From assembly GCA_029287755.1 (NCBI GenBank), contig JARFQM010000199.1, positions 1 to 20,113 on the forward strand: DNA of 20,113 bases, read 5' to 3'. Each line of letters opens with the position of its first letter. Position 1 is the stretch's first letter. The stretch is from Desulfofustis sp. (GTDB taxonomy: Bacteria > Desulfobacterota > Desulfobulbia > Desulfobulbales > Desulfocapsaceae). The translations under genes were made by a program, and so were the position numbers. Below the pieces are notes generated by a model. It saw only the letters and a list, made by a program, of their open reading frames with translations, had not been told where the DNA came from and searched no databases. Positions 1 to 8,600 of this stretch are shown here, one piece after another.

Positions 1-216
1 CTGATAGACTACCTCGGCTGGCACGAGATCACCCCGCAGCGGCTGCGCGACAAGATCTTTTCCATCCTGGAAAACGAAGATCATTTCACCGAGGCAATGG
101 CCAACTTCAGGTTAACGGGTATCGACACAATGCTCCAACGCCTCAAGTATTTCCGGGACCAGGAGGGCGACGCGGTCCTGGCCTCAGCCGCCAAAACTTT
201 AGCAGTTCAGCCATGA
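1..216 (+). CDS. C-terminal end of a probable glycosyltransferase (5' partial)
   Basis: An open frame enters from the left edge and ends with TGA at 214-216, giving about 71 residues. The fragment starts LIDYLGWHEITPQRLRDKI and then runs into helical sequence with ILENEDHF and RLKYFRD. This pattern of a short 'x-ITPxxL' segment followed by an amphipathic C-terminal helix is what MurG/COG4671-like glycosyltransferases often have after their nucleotide-sugar domain. That assignment is inferred from style and from the neighbouring glycosyltransferases; no catalytic motif is in view. Its stop overlaps the start of the next gene by 4 bases (ATGA), which suggests translational coupling and one operon. 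It could instead be the tail of another helical protein. Confidence 0.55.
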   Translation: MIDYLGWHEITPQRLRDKIFSILENEDHFTEAMANFRLTGIDTMLQRLKYFRDQEGDAVLASAAKTLAVQP

Positions 217-1484
217 GCGGCACCCCGCCGACCCTTGCCTATATCCTCAAGGGCTACCCCAGAATTTCTGAAACCTTTGTCTCCAATGAGATTCTTCTGC
301 TGGAAAGACTCGGTTTTTCCATGCATCTTTTCCCGATGCGCCGCGGCCGAGAAGACTTCTGCCACGAGTCGGTCACCCAGATCAAGGCCCGGGTCGATTA
401 CCTGCCCACCGAGTTGCTCACCGACCTGCCCAAACTGATTGGTCCCAACATTCTCTGCGCCGTCCAGCGCCCCAGGCGCTATCGGCACGCCCTGGCGACT
501 GCGGCGCGGCGTTTCCGCCGGACCCGGCGGCAGGCAACTTTCAAACATCTCTTCCAGGCGGGCTATCTCACCCAGAAGTTCCTGACCCCAAACCCCGCCA
601 TCTGCCACCTGCACGGTCACTTCGCCCACTCCCCAACCTCGGTGACCATGTTCAGCAGTCTGCTCTCCGGGCTCAGTTTCAGTTTCACCGCCCACGCCAA
701 GGATATCTACACCTCCCACCCCGATCAATTGCGAGAAAAACTGGCGCAGGCGGTGTTTGTGGCAACCTGCACCAGGCAGAATAAAGACTATCTGGAAAAA
801 CTGAAAAACAACAACGGCGCCAGTGTCCACTGCATTTATCACGGCATCGACCTGGACCTTTTCAAAAGCGAAGAGACCCGGGCGGCAACTACTCCTCCTT
901 ACCGGTTGCTGACCGTTGCCAGAATAATCGAGAAGAAAGGGTTGCCCACCGTCTACCGGGCCCTCCAAAGGCTGGTCGACAAGGGCATCGAATTCGAGCA
1001 CACCTTAATCGGCGACGGCGACGACCGCGACTCGGTGCTTGGGCTCATCCAGGAGCTGGGCCTGGGATCCCGCTGTCACTGGCTCGGCACCAAACCCCAC
1101 GAGGAAGTACTCGACCACTTGCGCCACAGCGATCTCTTCATCCTGGGCAGCAAGATAGCCGCCGACGGCGACCGGGACGGCATCCCCAACGTGTTGGTTG
1201 AAGCGCTGGCCATGGGAGTGCCGGCGGTGGCGACCAGGGTATCGTCGATTCCGGAGATCGTCATCGACGGCACGACCGGGTTGACGGTGGACCAGGAGGA
1301 CAGCGAAGCGTTGTCGGAGGCGGTCGTCCGGCTGTTGACAGACAGGGAACTGCGTCAAAAGGTTATGACAAGGGGCATCGAGTTTGTCAGAGCACATTTC
1401 GACAACAGCAGATTGATCGTCGATCTGGCCAGGCTGTTCATCGATGCCGACCCGAGGCTGGGGCAGAGGGTGACCCTGCCCTGA
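213..1484 (+). CDS. Glycosyltransferase family 4 (GT-B fold)
   Basis: A 423-residue protein of normal length for a GT4 retaining glycosyltransferase, the type that moves a sugar from a nucleotide-sugar to a growing exopolysaccharide or lipid-linked glycan at the inner face of the membrane. The N-terminal Rossmann half begins with YILKGYPRISETFVSNEI (about 10-27), common in exopolysaccharide GT4 enzymes. HLHGHFAH (132-139) and FTAHAKDIY (158-166) follow. The C-terminal half has HGIDLDLF (210-217), VARIIEKKG (235-243) and the donor-binding segment DGIPNVLVEALAMG (322-335). In that segment the first acidic residue of the usual E-x7-E pair is Asp322 and the second is Glu330. There is no signal peptide or transmembrane segment. 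The start overlaps the previous stop as ATGA. Sugar and acceptor are unknown. Confidence 0.92.
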   Translation: MSGTPPTLAYILKGYPRISETFVSNEILLLERLGFSMHLFPMRRGREDFCHESVTQIKARVDYLPTELLTDLPKLIGPNILCAVQRPRRYRHALATAARRFRRTRRQATFKHLFQAGYLTQKFLTPNPAICHLHGHFAHSPTSVTMFSSLLSGLSFSFTAHAKDIYTSHPDQLREKLAQAVFVATCTRQNKDYLEKLKNNNGASVHCIYHGIDLDLFKSEETRAATTPPYRLLTVARIIEKKGLPTVYRALQRLVDKGIEFEHTLIGDGDDRDSVLGLIQELGLGSRCHWLGTKPHEEVLDHLRHSDLFILGSKIAADGDRDGIPNVLVEALAMGVPAVATRVSSIPEIVIDGTTGLTVDQEDSEALSEAVVRLLTDRELRQKVMTRGIEFVRAHFDNSRLIVDLARLFIDADPRLGQRVTLP

Positions 1485-1507
1485 AATTCAGTTTTACGGC
1501 AGGCAAC

Positions 1508-2137
1508 ATGGGTGTATCGAAAGCGACGCTTTTCGGCCTGCTCAGGCACGGTCAGACCACCTGGAACAGGCAGCGGCGGGTCCAGGGACGGCTTGATTCC
1601 CCGCTCACTGCCGACGGTATCGAGGCGGTGCGGGAATGGGCCCGGTTTCTCTCCGGCCCGCGCTGGAGATGGACCCGCATCATTACCAGTCCCGCACCTC
1701 GGGCCAGAACCACCGCCGCCCTCATCAACGAAGCACTGCGGGTCGAGATTCGTGAGGAGCAGGACCTGCGCGAACAGGACTGGGGCATCTGGGAAGGATT
1801 GAGCTGGGCCGAGATACAAACCGACAGCAGTGATGAGCTGCGTAAGCAGGTAGAAAAAGGCTGGTCGTTCCGGCCCCCGGAAGGAGAGAGCCGAATCGAG
1901 GTCTGCCGCCGGGCGCGGATCCTCCTGCGTTCCATCGGGCGTGAGTATCAAGGCGAGCAGATCCTGGTGATTACCCATCAGGGAGTCATAAAATCGTTGA
2001 TCTATGCCCTTGAAAAACGAGACTTTCTCCCCGGGGAACCAAAGCTGATCGACAAGGACCGGCTGCAGACGATTTCCTTCTGCAATGACACGATGACCGG
2101 TTTCGCCTACAACATCAAGCCCACCCCGACACCGTGA
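1508..2137 (+). CDS. Histidine phosphatase family protein (phosphoglycerate-mutase-like)
   Basis: A 209-residue branch-1 histidine phosphatase. The phospho-accepting motif LRHGQT is at 12-17 with His14, the second arginine site SPAPRART is at 61-68, and the acid motif LREQDWGIWEG is at 87-97 with Glu89 as likely proton donor. The second catalytic histidine is in ITHQGV (His177). All core residues are present, so it should be active. Family members remove phosphate from small molecules, including sugar phosphates and alpha-ribazole phosphate, or act as mutases; sequence alone does not decide. It lies between two glycosyltransferases, 23 bases after the first, and its TGA overlaps the GTG of the next gene. 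A role on a phosphorylated sugar intermediate is therefore a reasonable inference. A purine-rich GGCAGG lies just upstream of the ATG. Confidence 0.9.
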   Translation: MGVSKATLFGLLRHGQTTWNRQRRVQGRLDSPLTADGIEAVREWARFLSGPRWRWTRIITSPAPRARTTAALINEALRVEIREEQDLREQDWGIWEGLSWAEIQTDSSDELRKQVEKGWSFRPPEGESRIEVCRRARILLRSIGREYQGEQILVITHQGVIKSLIYALEKRDFLPGEPKLIDKDRLQTISFCNDTMTGFAYNIKPTPTP

Positions 2138-3273
2138 GAATTCTCTACTACTGTCAGCATGTGCTCGGGGTCGGCCATTTTCACCGCAGCCTGGAGATTT
2201 GCCGGGCCTGCAGCGACGCGCACCAGGTCACCATGATTGTCGGCGGCCCCGATATCGAAGTCGCTGACCAGCCCTTCGACTTCCTCACGCTTCCCGGCCT
2301 GCAGATGGACGCTCAATTTTCCCGCCTGGAGCCCTGCGATCCCGATCTCGGGCTCGAAGAGGTCAAGGCTGCAAGGATCGAGACACTGCTCTCATTTTTC
2401 CACGCCGCCCGGCCGGACTGCCTGATCCTCGAGCTCTACCCGTTCGGCCGTAAAGCCTTCAGGTTCGAATTGACCCCGCTGCTCGAAGCGGCCCGGCAGA
2501 AGTCCTGCACGGTACTCTGCAGCCTGCGCGATATCCTGGTAGAGAAAAAAACGGACCGCTCGATGTGGGAAGACAGGGTCGTCGATACCCTCAACTCCTG
2601 TTTCGACGGCCTGCTCGTCCACGCCGACCCCCGGGTGGTTAAACTGGAGGCGACCTTTGGTCCCGTCGACAAGCTCACGGTGCCGATCCTCTATACCGGT
2701 TTTATCACCCCCGGGCCACGGCCCGATGCCCGCTCCACGATCAGGACAGGACTGGGGCTGAAAGATACGGACAAGCTGATTGTGGCCAGCATCGGCAGCG
2801 GCAGTGTGGGCTCGCATCTGCTCGAGGCGGTCGCAGCAGCGGCTGAATCTCAGGCGGCGCCTGCAGACCTGCGCCTCAACCTGTTCACCGGCCCCTATTG
2901 CCCTGCGGATGTGGTGGCAAAACTACGCTCAGCAAGTAGACAGAACCTAGTGATCGAGCGCTTTGCCGATCATTTCGTCGACTGGCTTGCGGCCGCCGAC
3001 CTGTCTGTGTCCATGGCCGGCTACAACACCTCAATGAATACGCTGGCGGCCGGGGTGCCCGCCCTGATGCTGCCTTTTGAGCAAAACAGGGAACAACGGC
3101 TCAGAGTGGAGCAACTCAGCGCCGACCACTCAATCAGGATGCTGGAAGAAAAGGACCTGGAACCAGAGCGGTTGGCAGCACTGATGGCGGCCCAGTTGCA
3201 GGCAGGCCGCTACAGAACCTGGCTGGATCTGGACGGGGCCCGCCAGACAGCCTTGCTTGTTGAAAAACTCTAA
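2134..3273 (+). CDS. MurG-like glycosyltransferase (COG4671-type)
   Basis: A 379-residue GT-B glycosyltransferase that starts with GTG overlapping the upstream stop (GTGA). The N-terminus MRILYYCQHVLGVGHFHRS contains the G-x-GHxxR glycine loop (GVGHFHR, 12-18) typical of MurG and the predicted glycosyltransferase group COG4671. The second half has a strand and glycine-rich loop IGSGSVGSHL (about 215-224) and the donor-site segment AAADLSVSMAGYNTSMNTLA (about 287-306). The last is the counterpart of the MurG 'aDlvisRaGa.T..E' region, followed by GVPALMLPFEQNREQ. No transmembrane helix is seen, so it is probably cytoplasmic or peripheral. Family membership is clear, but the donor and acceptor are not known. 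The next gene starts 3 bases after its stop. Confidence 0.88.
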   Translation: MRILYYCQHVLGVGHFHRSLEICRACSDAHQVTMIVGGPDIEVADQPFDFLTLPGLQMDAQFSRLEPCDPDLGLEEVKAARIETLLSFFHAARPDCLILELYPFGRKAFRFELTPLLEAARQKSCTVLCSLRDILVEKKTDRSMWEDRVVDTLNSCFDGLLVHADPRVVKLEATFGPVDKLTVPILYTGFITPGPRPDARSTIRTGLGLKDTDKLIVASIGSGSVGSHLLEAVAAAAESQAAPADLRLNLFTGPYCPADVVAKLRSASRQNLVIERFADHFVDWLAAADLSVSMAGYNTSMNTLAAGVPALMLPFEQNREQRLRVEQLSADHSIRMLEEKDLEPERLAALMAAQLQAGRYRTWLDLDGARQTALLVEKL

Positions 3274-3276
3274 GAG

Positions 3277-4077
3277 ATGACCCCATCGCGGCCCTGCATA
3301 CTCTATCGCGACTTCCCCGGCGACTGGCACCAGCGGATACGCCGGACGCTGGTCACCGCACTTGACCGCTCAGAGTCCCCGGAGCCGCTGCCGGTACTCT
3401 TCAGGGCCGACGATGTCGGGGTTTTGTCGACCAATTTTTTACGTCTGCTCGACCTCTTTCAGCGCCACCGAATGCCCCTCTGCCTGGCCGTGGTGCCCAC
3501 CTGGCTCACCCGGACCCGGTGGGCGGCCATCAACACCCATGTGGACACCAGCTCGACCCAGTGGTGCTGGCATCAGCACGGCTGGAGCCATACGAACCAC
3601 CAATCGACCGGTAAAAAATGTGAATTCGGCTCAGCCAGATCGATACGCGCACTCCGAGACGATCTGGAGCGGGGTCGGGATCGTCTGCAAGATATCATGG
3701 GCAGGGATTTTTCTCCCTTCTTCACGCCGCCCTGGAACCGCTGTTCGCAAGAAACGCTTTCGCTCCTCTCCAAACTGGGTTTCAGGGGCGTCTCCAGGAG
3801 CAAGGGAGAGCAGGGCCCCAAAGCGATCATAGACGACTTCTACATCAACGTCGATCTGCACACCAGAAAAGAAGCCGACGGCGGCACCGCCCTGGAAGCA
3901 CTGTGTGACGAGCTGGGCCGGGCCGTTGGGGAACATTATGTTGCCGTTATGATTCATCATCAACTCATGAGTCAAAGCTCCTTCGACCTGCTCGATCTGC
4001 TCTTGTCGCTGGTGTCGAGAAGCGGTACACTCAAAGTATGCACTTTCAATGAGTTGCGCGGCTCGAACTTGCTTTGA
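3277..4077 (+). CDS. Polysaccharide-deacetylase-like protein (NodB homology fold)
   Basis: A 266-residue protein with the NodB-type metal-dependent deacetylase pattern. FRADDVG (42-48) supplies the Asp pair, HQHGWSH (99-105) matches the H-x3-H metal-binding motif (His101, His105), FTPPWNR (149-155) matches the third motif, and MIHHQLM (215-221) supplies the late histidine. Known relatives remove N- or O-acetyl groups from sugars. There is no signal peptide, unlike the many extracellular deacetylases, so it probably acts on a cytoplasmic precursor or a lipid-linked glycan at the inner membrane face. It follows the glycosyltransferase by 3 bases and looks like the last gene of the glycan operon: a 131-base gap with a promoter follows. 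Substrate unknown. Confidence 0.85.
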   Translation: MTPSRPCILYRDFPGDWHQRIRRTLVTALDRSESPEPLPVLFRADDVGVLSTNFLRLLDLFQRHRMPLCLAVVPTWLTRTRWAAINTHVDTSSTQWCWHQHGWSHTNHQSTGKKCEFGSARSIRALRDDLERGRDRLQDIMGRDFSPFFTPPWNRCSQETLSLLSKLGFRGVSRSKGEQGPKAIIDDFYINVDLHTRKEADGGTALEALCDELGRAVGEHYVAVMIHHQLMSQSSFDLLDLLLSLVSRSGTLKVCTFNELRGSNLL

Positions 4078-4112
4078 CGGTTCGCCGGCAGTTGCTGTTC
4101 TGTTGAACATCA

Positions 4113-4142
4113 TTGACATTTTTTGATCAGTGGAGATAGTAT
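4113..4142 (+). promoter_or_regulatory. Candidate sigma70-type promoter for the transport operon
   Basis: The 131-base gap 4078-4208 is more AT-rich than its surroundings. It contains a perfect -35 box TTGACA at 4113-4118. Possible -10 boxes are GATAGT at 4135-4140 (16-base spacer) or TAGTAT at 4137-4142 (18-base spacer), each matching TATAAT at four of six positions. A small palindrome TGTTGAACA lies just upstream (4101-4109) and CTTCGGAAG downstream (4159-4167); either could be a protein site but both are short. I saw no terminator for the preceding operon. The ribosome-binding sequence before the ATG at 4209 is weak. Confidence 0.5.
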
Positions 4143-4208
4143 CTAAGTTACTTTTTCGCTTCGGAAGATTTCGTTGACCAGGCTTCATTTTCTATTGCAG
4201 ATGCGAAG

Positions 4209-4859
4209 ATGAAACGTCTTATAGCCCTACCGTTCAGAAAATCGTTGGAAATTGCTTTTCAGTCAATTCGGGTACGATTTTTCAGATCACTGGTAACCAC
4301 CACCAGTCTGGTGCTGGCTGTGGCTTTTCTATGCTACATGCAGGCCTGCAACGATTTTGCCCAGGCCCTGTTGAATTCCGGCGATATCAACAGCTATCAA
4401 GTTCTGGTGAAGGCCGGCTACGATGTCAGTTTTGGAACCGATGTTATTGCCTCCTCGGCCAAGCAGCGCTGGATCGTCACCCTGTCCTTGCTGGTCTGTA
4501 TCGTGGGGATCATCAATGCCCAGCTTATGTCGGTTACCGAGCGCTTCCGCGAGATCGGCACCATGAAGTGTCTCGGGGCTCTGGACCGGTTCATTGTCCG
4601 CTTGTTTGTCCTGGAGGCCTTGATGCAGGGACTGGCGGGCTCACTGGCAGGCGCACTTCTCGGGGTACTCAGCGCCACCATTTCATCGGCCTTCACCCTG
4701 GGGATTTCGATATTTTCCTCATTCCCCTGGCTTGCCCTGGTCAGCTCGATGCTGTTATCAGTCATCGTCGGCACCAGCCTCAGTCTCATCGGCGTCATCT
4801 ACCCGGCCATTCTGGCGGCCCGGATGCAGCCGGTAGAAGCCATGCGGCTGGAACACTGA
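4209..4859 (+). CDS. Minimal FtsX-type ABC transporter permease
   Basis: A 216-residue inner-membrane protein with four predicted helices (about 27-45, 88-106, 130-158 and 174-202). It has the FtsX/LolC/MacB permease signature TERFREIGTMKCLGA (110-124), the coupling region that contacts the ATPase, and the usual end YPAILAARMQPVEAMR (198-213). Family members usually carry a periplasmic domain of some 200 residues between helices 1 and 2; here that loop is only about 40 residues (46-87), so the MacB-type periplasmic domain is missing. It is followed by its likely ATPase (37 bases) and by a giant FtsX protein with a large periplasmic part. This suggests an asymmetric permease pair in which this one is the bare partner. 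The upstream ATG at 4201 reads into a stop, so 4209 is the start. Confidence 0.88.
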   Translation: MKRLIALPFRKSLEIAFQSIRVRFFRSLVTTTSLVLAVAFLCYMQACNDFAQALLNSGDINSYQVLVKAGYDVSFGTDVIASSAKQRWIVTLSLLVCIVGIINAQLMSVTERFREIGTMKCLGALDRFIVRLFVLEALMQGLAGSLAGALLGVLSATISSAFTLGISIFSSFPWLALVSSMLLSVIVGTSLSLIGVIYPAILAARMQPVEAMRLEH

Positions 4860-4896
4860 TCCGGTGATGTAACAATTACAATGCAGGAAAGCTTTC

Positions 4897-5622
4897 ATGA
4901 CTGAAAAAACGATCGTCAGAGTCAGCGGCGTGACCAAGAATTTCGATCTCGGCAAGATAGTTGTCGAGGTGCTCAAAGGTATCGACCTGGAAATAGAAGA
5001 GGGTAAATATCTCAGTATCATGGGGCCCTCCGGTTCGGGTAAATCCACCCTGTTCAACATGATCGGGGGCTTGGATAAACCGACCGCCGGTAAAGTATTC
5101 ATCGACGAAGTGGATATCGCCCAGCTGGACGCCTATGAATTGGCCTGGCTGCGCTGCCGCAAGATCGGCTATATTTTTCAGACCTTTAATCTGATTCCGG
5201 TCATGACGGCGCTGGAAAACGTCACCCTGCCCATGACTTTTGCCGGAATCGGCAACGACGATGCAGTGGAGCAGGGCATGACCCTGCTTAAGCAGGTTGG
5301 TCTCGAGGGCAGGCATAGCCACAAACCGACAGAATTGTCAGGTGGGCAGCAGCAGCGCGTTGCAGTGGCCCGGGCCCTGGCCAACAGCCCGGCCATCATT
5401 TTGGCCGACGAACCGACCGGAAATCTCGACCTGAAAACCGGTGAGGATATTATCGATCTGCTCAAGGAATTGAGCAGCGAGCGCAAGGTAACGGTCATAT
5501 CCGCTACCCACGACTATAAAATGCTCAACGTTTCCGACCAGGTAATCTGGATCCGGGACGGTAAGGTGGAGAAGATCCAGGAACGCTCAGAACTGGAGAT
5601 CACCACGGGCGGACTCGAATAG
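4897..5622 (+). CDS. ABC transporter ATPase (LolD/MacB type)
   Basis: A complete 241-residue nucleotide-binding subunit. Walker A is GPSGSGKST (43-51), the Q-loop glutamine is in YIFQTFN (Gln95), the signature is LSGGQQQRVAVARAL (147-161), Walker B is IILADEP (167-173) followed by TGNLD, and the switch histidine is His205 in SATHD. Length and motifs fit the LolD/MacB/FtsE group, which drives mechanotransmission by FtsX-fold permeases rather than classic import. All catalytic residues are present. It sits between the minimal and giant FtsX-type permeases, so the simplest complex is two of this protein plus one of each. A good Shine-Dalgarno sequence, AGGAAA at 4885-4890, precedes the ATG by 6 bases. 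Cytoplasmic, membrane-associated. Confidence 0.96.
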   Translation: MTEKTIVRVSGVTKNFDLGKIVVEVLKGIDLEIEEGKYLSIMGPSGSGKSTLFNMIGGLDKPTAGKVFIDEVDIAQLDAYELAWLRCRKIGYIFQTFNLIPVMTALENVTLPMTFAGIGNDDAVEQGMTLLKQVGLEGRHSHKPTELSGGQQQRVAVARALANSPAIILADEPTGNLDLKTGEDIIDLLKELSSERKVTVISATHDYKMLNVSDQVIWIRDGKVEKIQERSELEITTGGLE

Positions 5623-5635
5623 AACATAGCCGATC

Positions 5636-8600
5636 ATGACACCCCTCTCACCCTCAGCCCCTCTCCCCCGTAAGGCCGCTGCACTGCTGGTCCTCTGCCT
5701 GCTCTTGCTGGTACCATCGGCGGTCCTTTCCCGGGGAATGGCGCTGGAGGATCTCATCGGCGAATTGAGCAGCTACCAGGATCGCAGCAGCGGTACCGAG
5801 GGCAGCGCCAGGGCGGCGTCATTTATCCTGGAGTACCTGAGCGGCCTGGGATTGTCGCCGGAGATCTATCATTTCCCCATACCGGTTCGAGAAGTCCGCC
5901 ACAGCTCGATAACCGTTAACGGGAAAACGGCTGCCCTGCAGCCCCTGATGAACAATGCGGTAACCCCCCAGGCCATCGACGGTTCCCTGGATGGCCCGCT
6001 CTACTGGGTCGGCCACGGCAATCTCGGGGATCTCGACCAGAAACTGGTCAAGGACGCCATCTTGCTGATGGACTTCAATTCCGGAAGAAATTGGCTCACG
6101 GCGGCCTCGCTCGGCGTCCGGGCAGTCATATTCGTCGACCGCCAGGCAACCAGAGCCAATATATTCTTCCAGGAGAAGGAAGAACTCTCCCCCATTCAAT
6201 TTCCCGCGTTCTGGATGACGGACGCACAGGCCCGGGACCTGTTTGGCGATTACCCGGAGGCGCCCAACGGACTGGTCAGCGACACGGTCTCTCTCAGTGC
6301 CGAGATAGCCTGGAAAAACGTGCTGGAAAAAAACATCTACTGCCTGATCGAGGGCCAGGACGAGAAGCGCGCCCAAGAACTCGTCATCATTGAAGCCTTT
6401 TACGACTCGACCGCCCACGTCGCAGGCAGGTCGCCCGGGGCCGACGAGTCGGTATCGATCGCCACCATGCTCAAACTGGCCGAGCACTTCTCCCGGCAGC
6501 CGCCCTCACGCTCCTTTCTGTTCGTCGCCACCAGCGGGCACGCCCAGTCCCTGCACGGCATGCGGGAGCTGATCTGGTCCATGAAGGAGCGCTCCAAGCT
6601 GATACGCGACAAAAGGCGTGATGTGAAGAAACAGATTTCCAGCCGGGAAAAGACCTTGGAGATGCTCAGCGAGCTGTCCTTCCCCCTGGGCGCAGATGCG
6701 GAGCGCGACACCATTCTGGCCGAGGCCATCCACAACGATTTGCGCTTCGCCATTGATGTTTTGTCGAAGCAGTTGATGAACCTCCGGATGACCCGTGACA
6801 ACGCCGACGTTAAAGAGCAGATCGACCGGCTCGCCGAACTGCGCTTCGCGATGAGAAGACTGGGATGGGCCACTACCTATCACGACCTGCCCCCCGAGGA
6901 GCAGCAGATTCTCGAGGACCTCCTGCCCCAGGTCGAGAAGACCTTGCGGGCCGATATCGAGGACAGCCAAATCCAGCTCAAAGCGCTGGAGTCGGCGATG
7001 GATTTTCGTAACCTGACCCGCGACTTCAACCAGATCGGCGCCATCATTTCACTGCACCTTTCCAGCAATGGAGAGGGGGTGGGCGGTTTTAACCGGGGCT
7101 GGCTCTATCTGCTCCGACCGCGCATCAACCGGACCGGGATGTTCAGCGTAATTGGCGATGTCTTTGAGAACGCCGCCGCCGCATCTTATGGAACCGCCCG
7201 CTATATCGACTCGCTCAGACCAAACAGGTTGCGAACCTGGGATTCATATTTTCTCGATCGCCCGTTCCTGGGCGGTGAAGTGAGTTCGCTGGCCGGATTC
7301 ATCGGGGTCACCCTGGCGACTATTGGGGATGGAAGGACATCCTGGGGTACTCCCTGGGATACCCCTGAACGAGTTGACCAGGTCTATATCAACGACCAAC
7401 TCAACCTGCTCACCGACATGCTCGCCGGCGTCTCAGAGGCGGAGGCGCTGCACAGCGGCATCTTCCCCCGGGACGGCTATTCTTCGGTGTCCGGAACCAG
7501 CAACCTGCTGCTGCATGGCGAGCTGTTTGCCAACTATCCAACCACCGATACGGTGCTGCTCTCCTACCAGGGCATCGCCAAGCTCTACGGCTGGGTCAAC
7601 CGCGATGGCACGTTTCTCTACAAGGGCATCTCCGACAAGAAAAATGTATTCGACAAGCTCATCATCGAGGGCTATCGCTTTGACGAGAAAAGCGGTCAAG
7701 TAATCTGGGCCATAGATAAAAAGGAGACCACCAAGGACAATTACCGGGTTAAAATTGTGCGCAACGCCATGAAAACCCGGCTCATCATGTTTGCCAGCAA
7801 GCAAACCACCATCTTCGATCTGCTCGAACCGCGCACCCTTGACCACATGACCAAGCTCTACCTGTTTGACGGCAGGCGTGATGCGACTCCGCAACGCTAT
7901 TGGTACAGCCGGATCGACACTCGTCAATCGATCATCTCCTCGATTTACCTGGCTCCCGGGTCCTACCTGAAACTGACCCTGTCGGACAACGTCCTGACCC
8001 CCAAGTTGATCCTTTCCAACGGTTCCCTGGAAAAACCACTGGGTATCGGCTACCCGGTCGATGAGTACCCGCAGATCAACAACACCATGTACCATGCGGC
8101 CAAGGATTTCTGGTCATTGCTCACCCCCCGCATCCTCAATCTTGAATCACACGGTATTTACGATGATAGAATTAACTCCCTGAAGGACTCCGGCCTCACC
8201 GCCCTGGCAGAAAGCGCCCGTCATCTCGAGGAGCTCAATTACACCTCCTTCCGGGAGACCGCTTCGGAATCGCTGGCGCTTGCCGCCCGGGTCTACACCC
8301 AGATTGAAAAGACCCAGAAAGACGTTCTTTTCGGAGTTCTCTTCTATATTGCCCTTTTCGTGCCCTTTGCCTTCTGCATGGAACGTTTCCTGTTCGGCTA
8401 CGCCAATATCTACAAACGAATCGTTGCGTTCACCCTCATCCTGGCCGCGCTGATCCTGGTGATCTACAACGTTCACCCGGCGTTCGAACTGGCCTACAGC
8501 CCCATGGTGGTCATCCTGGCCTTTTTCATTATCGGCCTGTCATTCATGGTCACCCTGATCATATTTTTCCGTTTCGAGGAGGAAATGATCCTCCTGCAGC

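Noticed and set aside
4101..4167. Operator palindromes TGTTGAACA and CTTCGGAAG near the promoter
   Set aside because: Each is only 4+4 bases around one base, which is expected by chance in such a gap; mentioned with the promoter but not called as sites.
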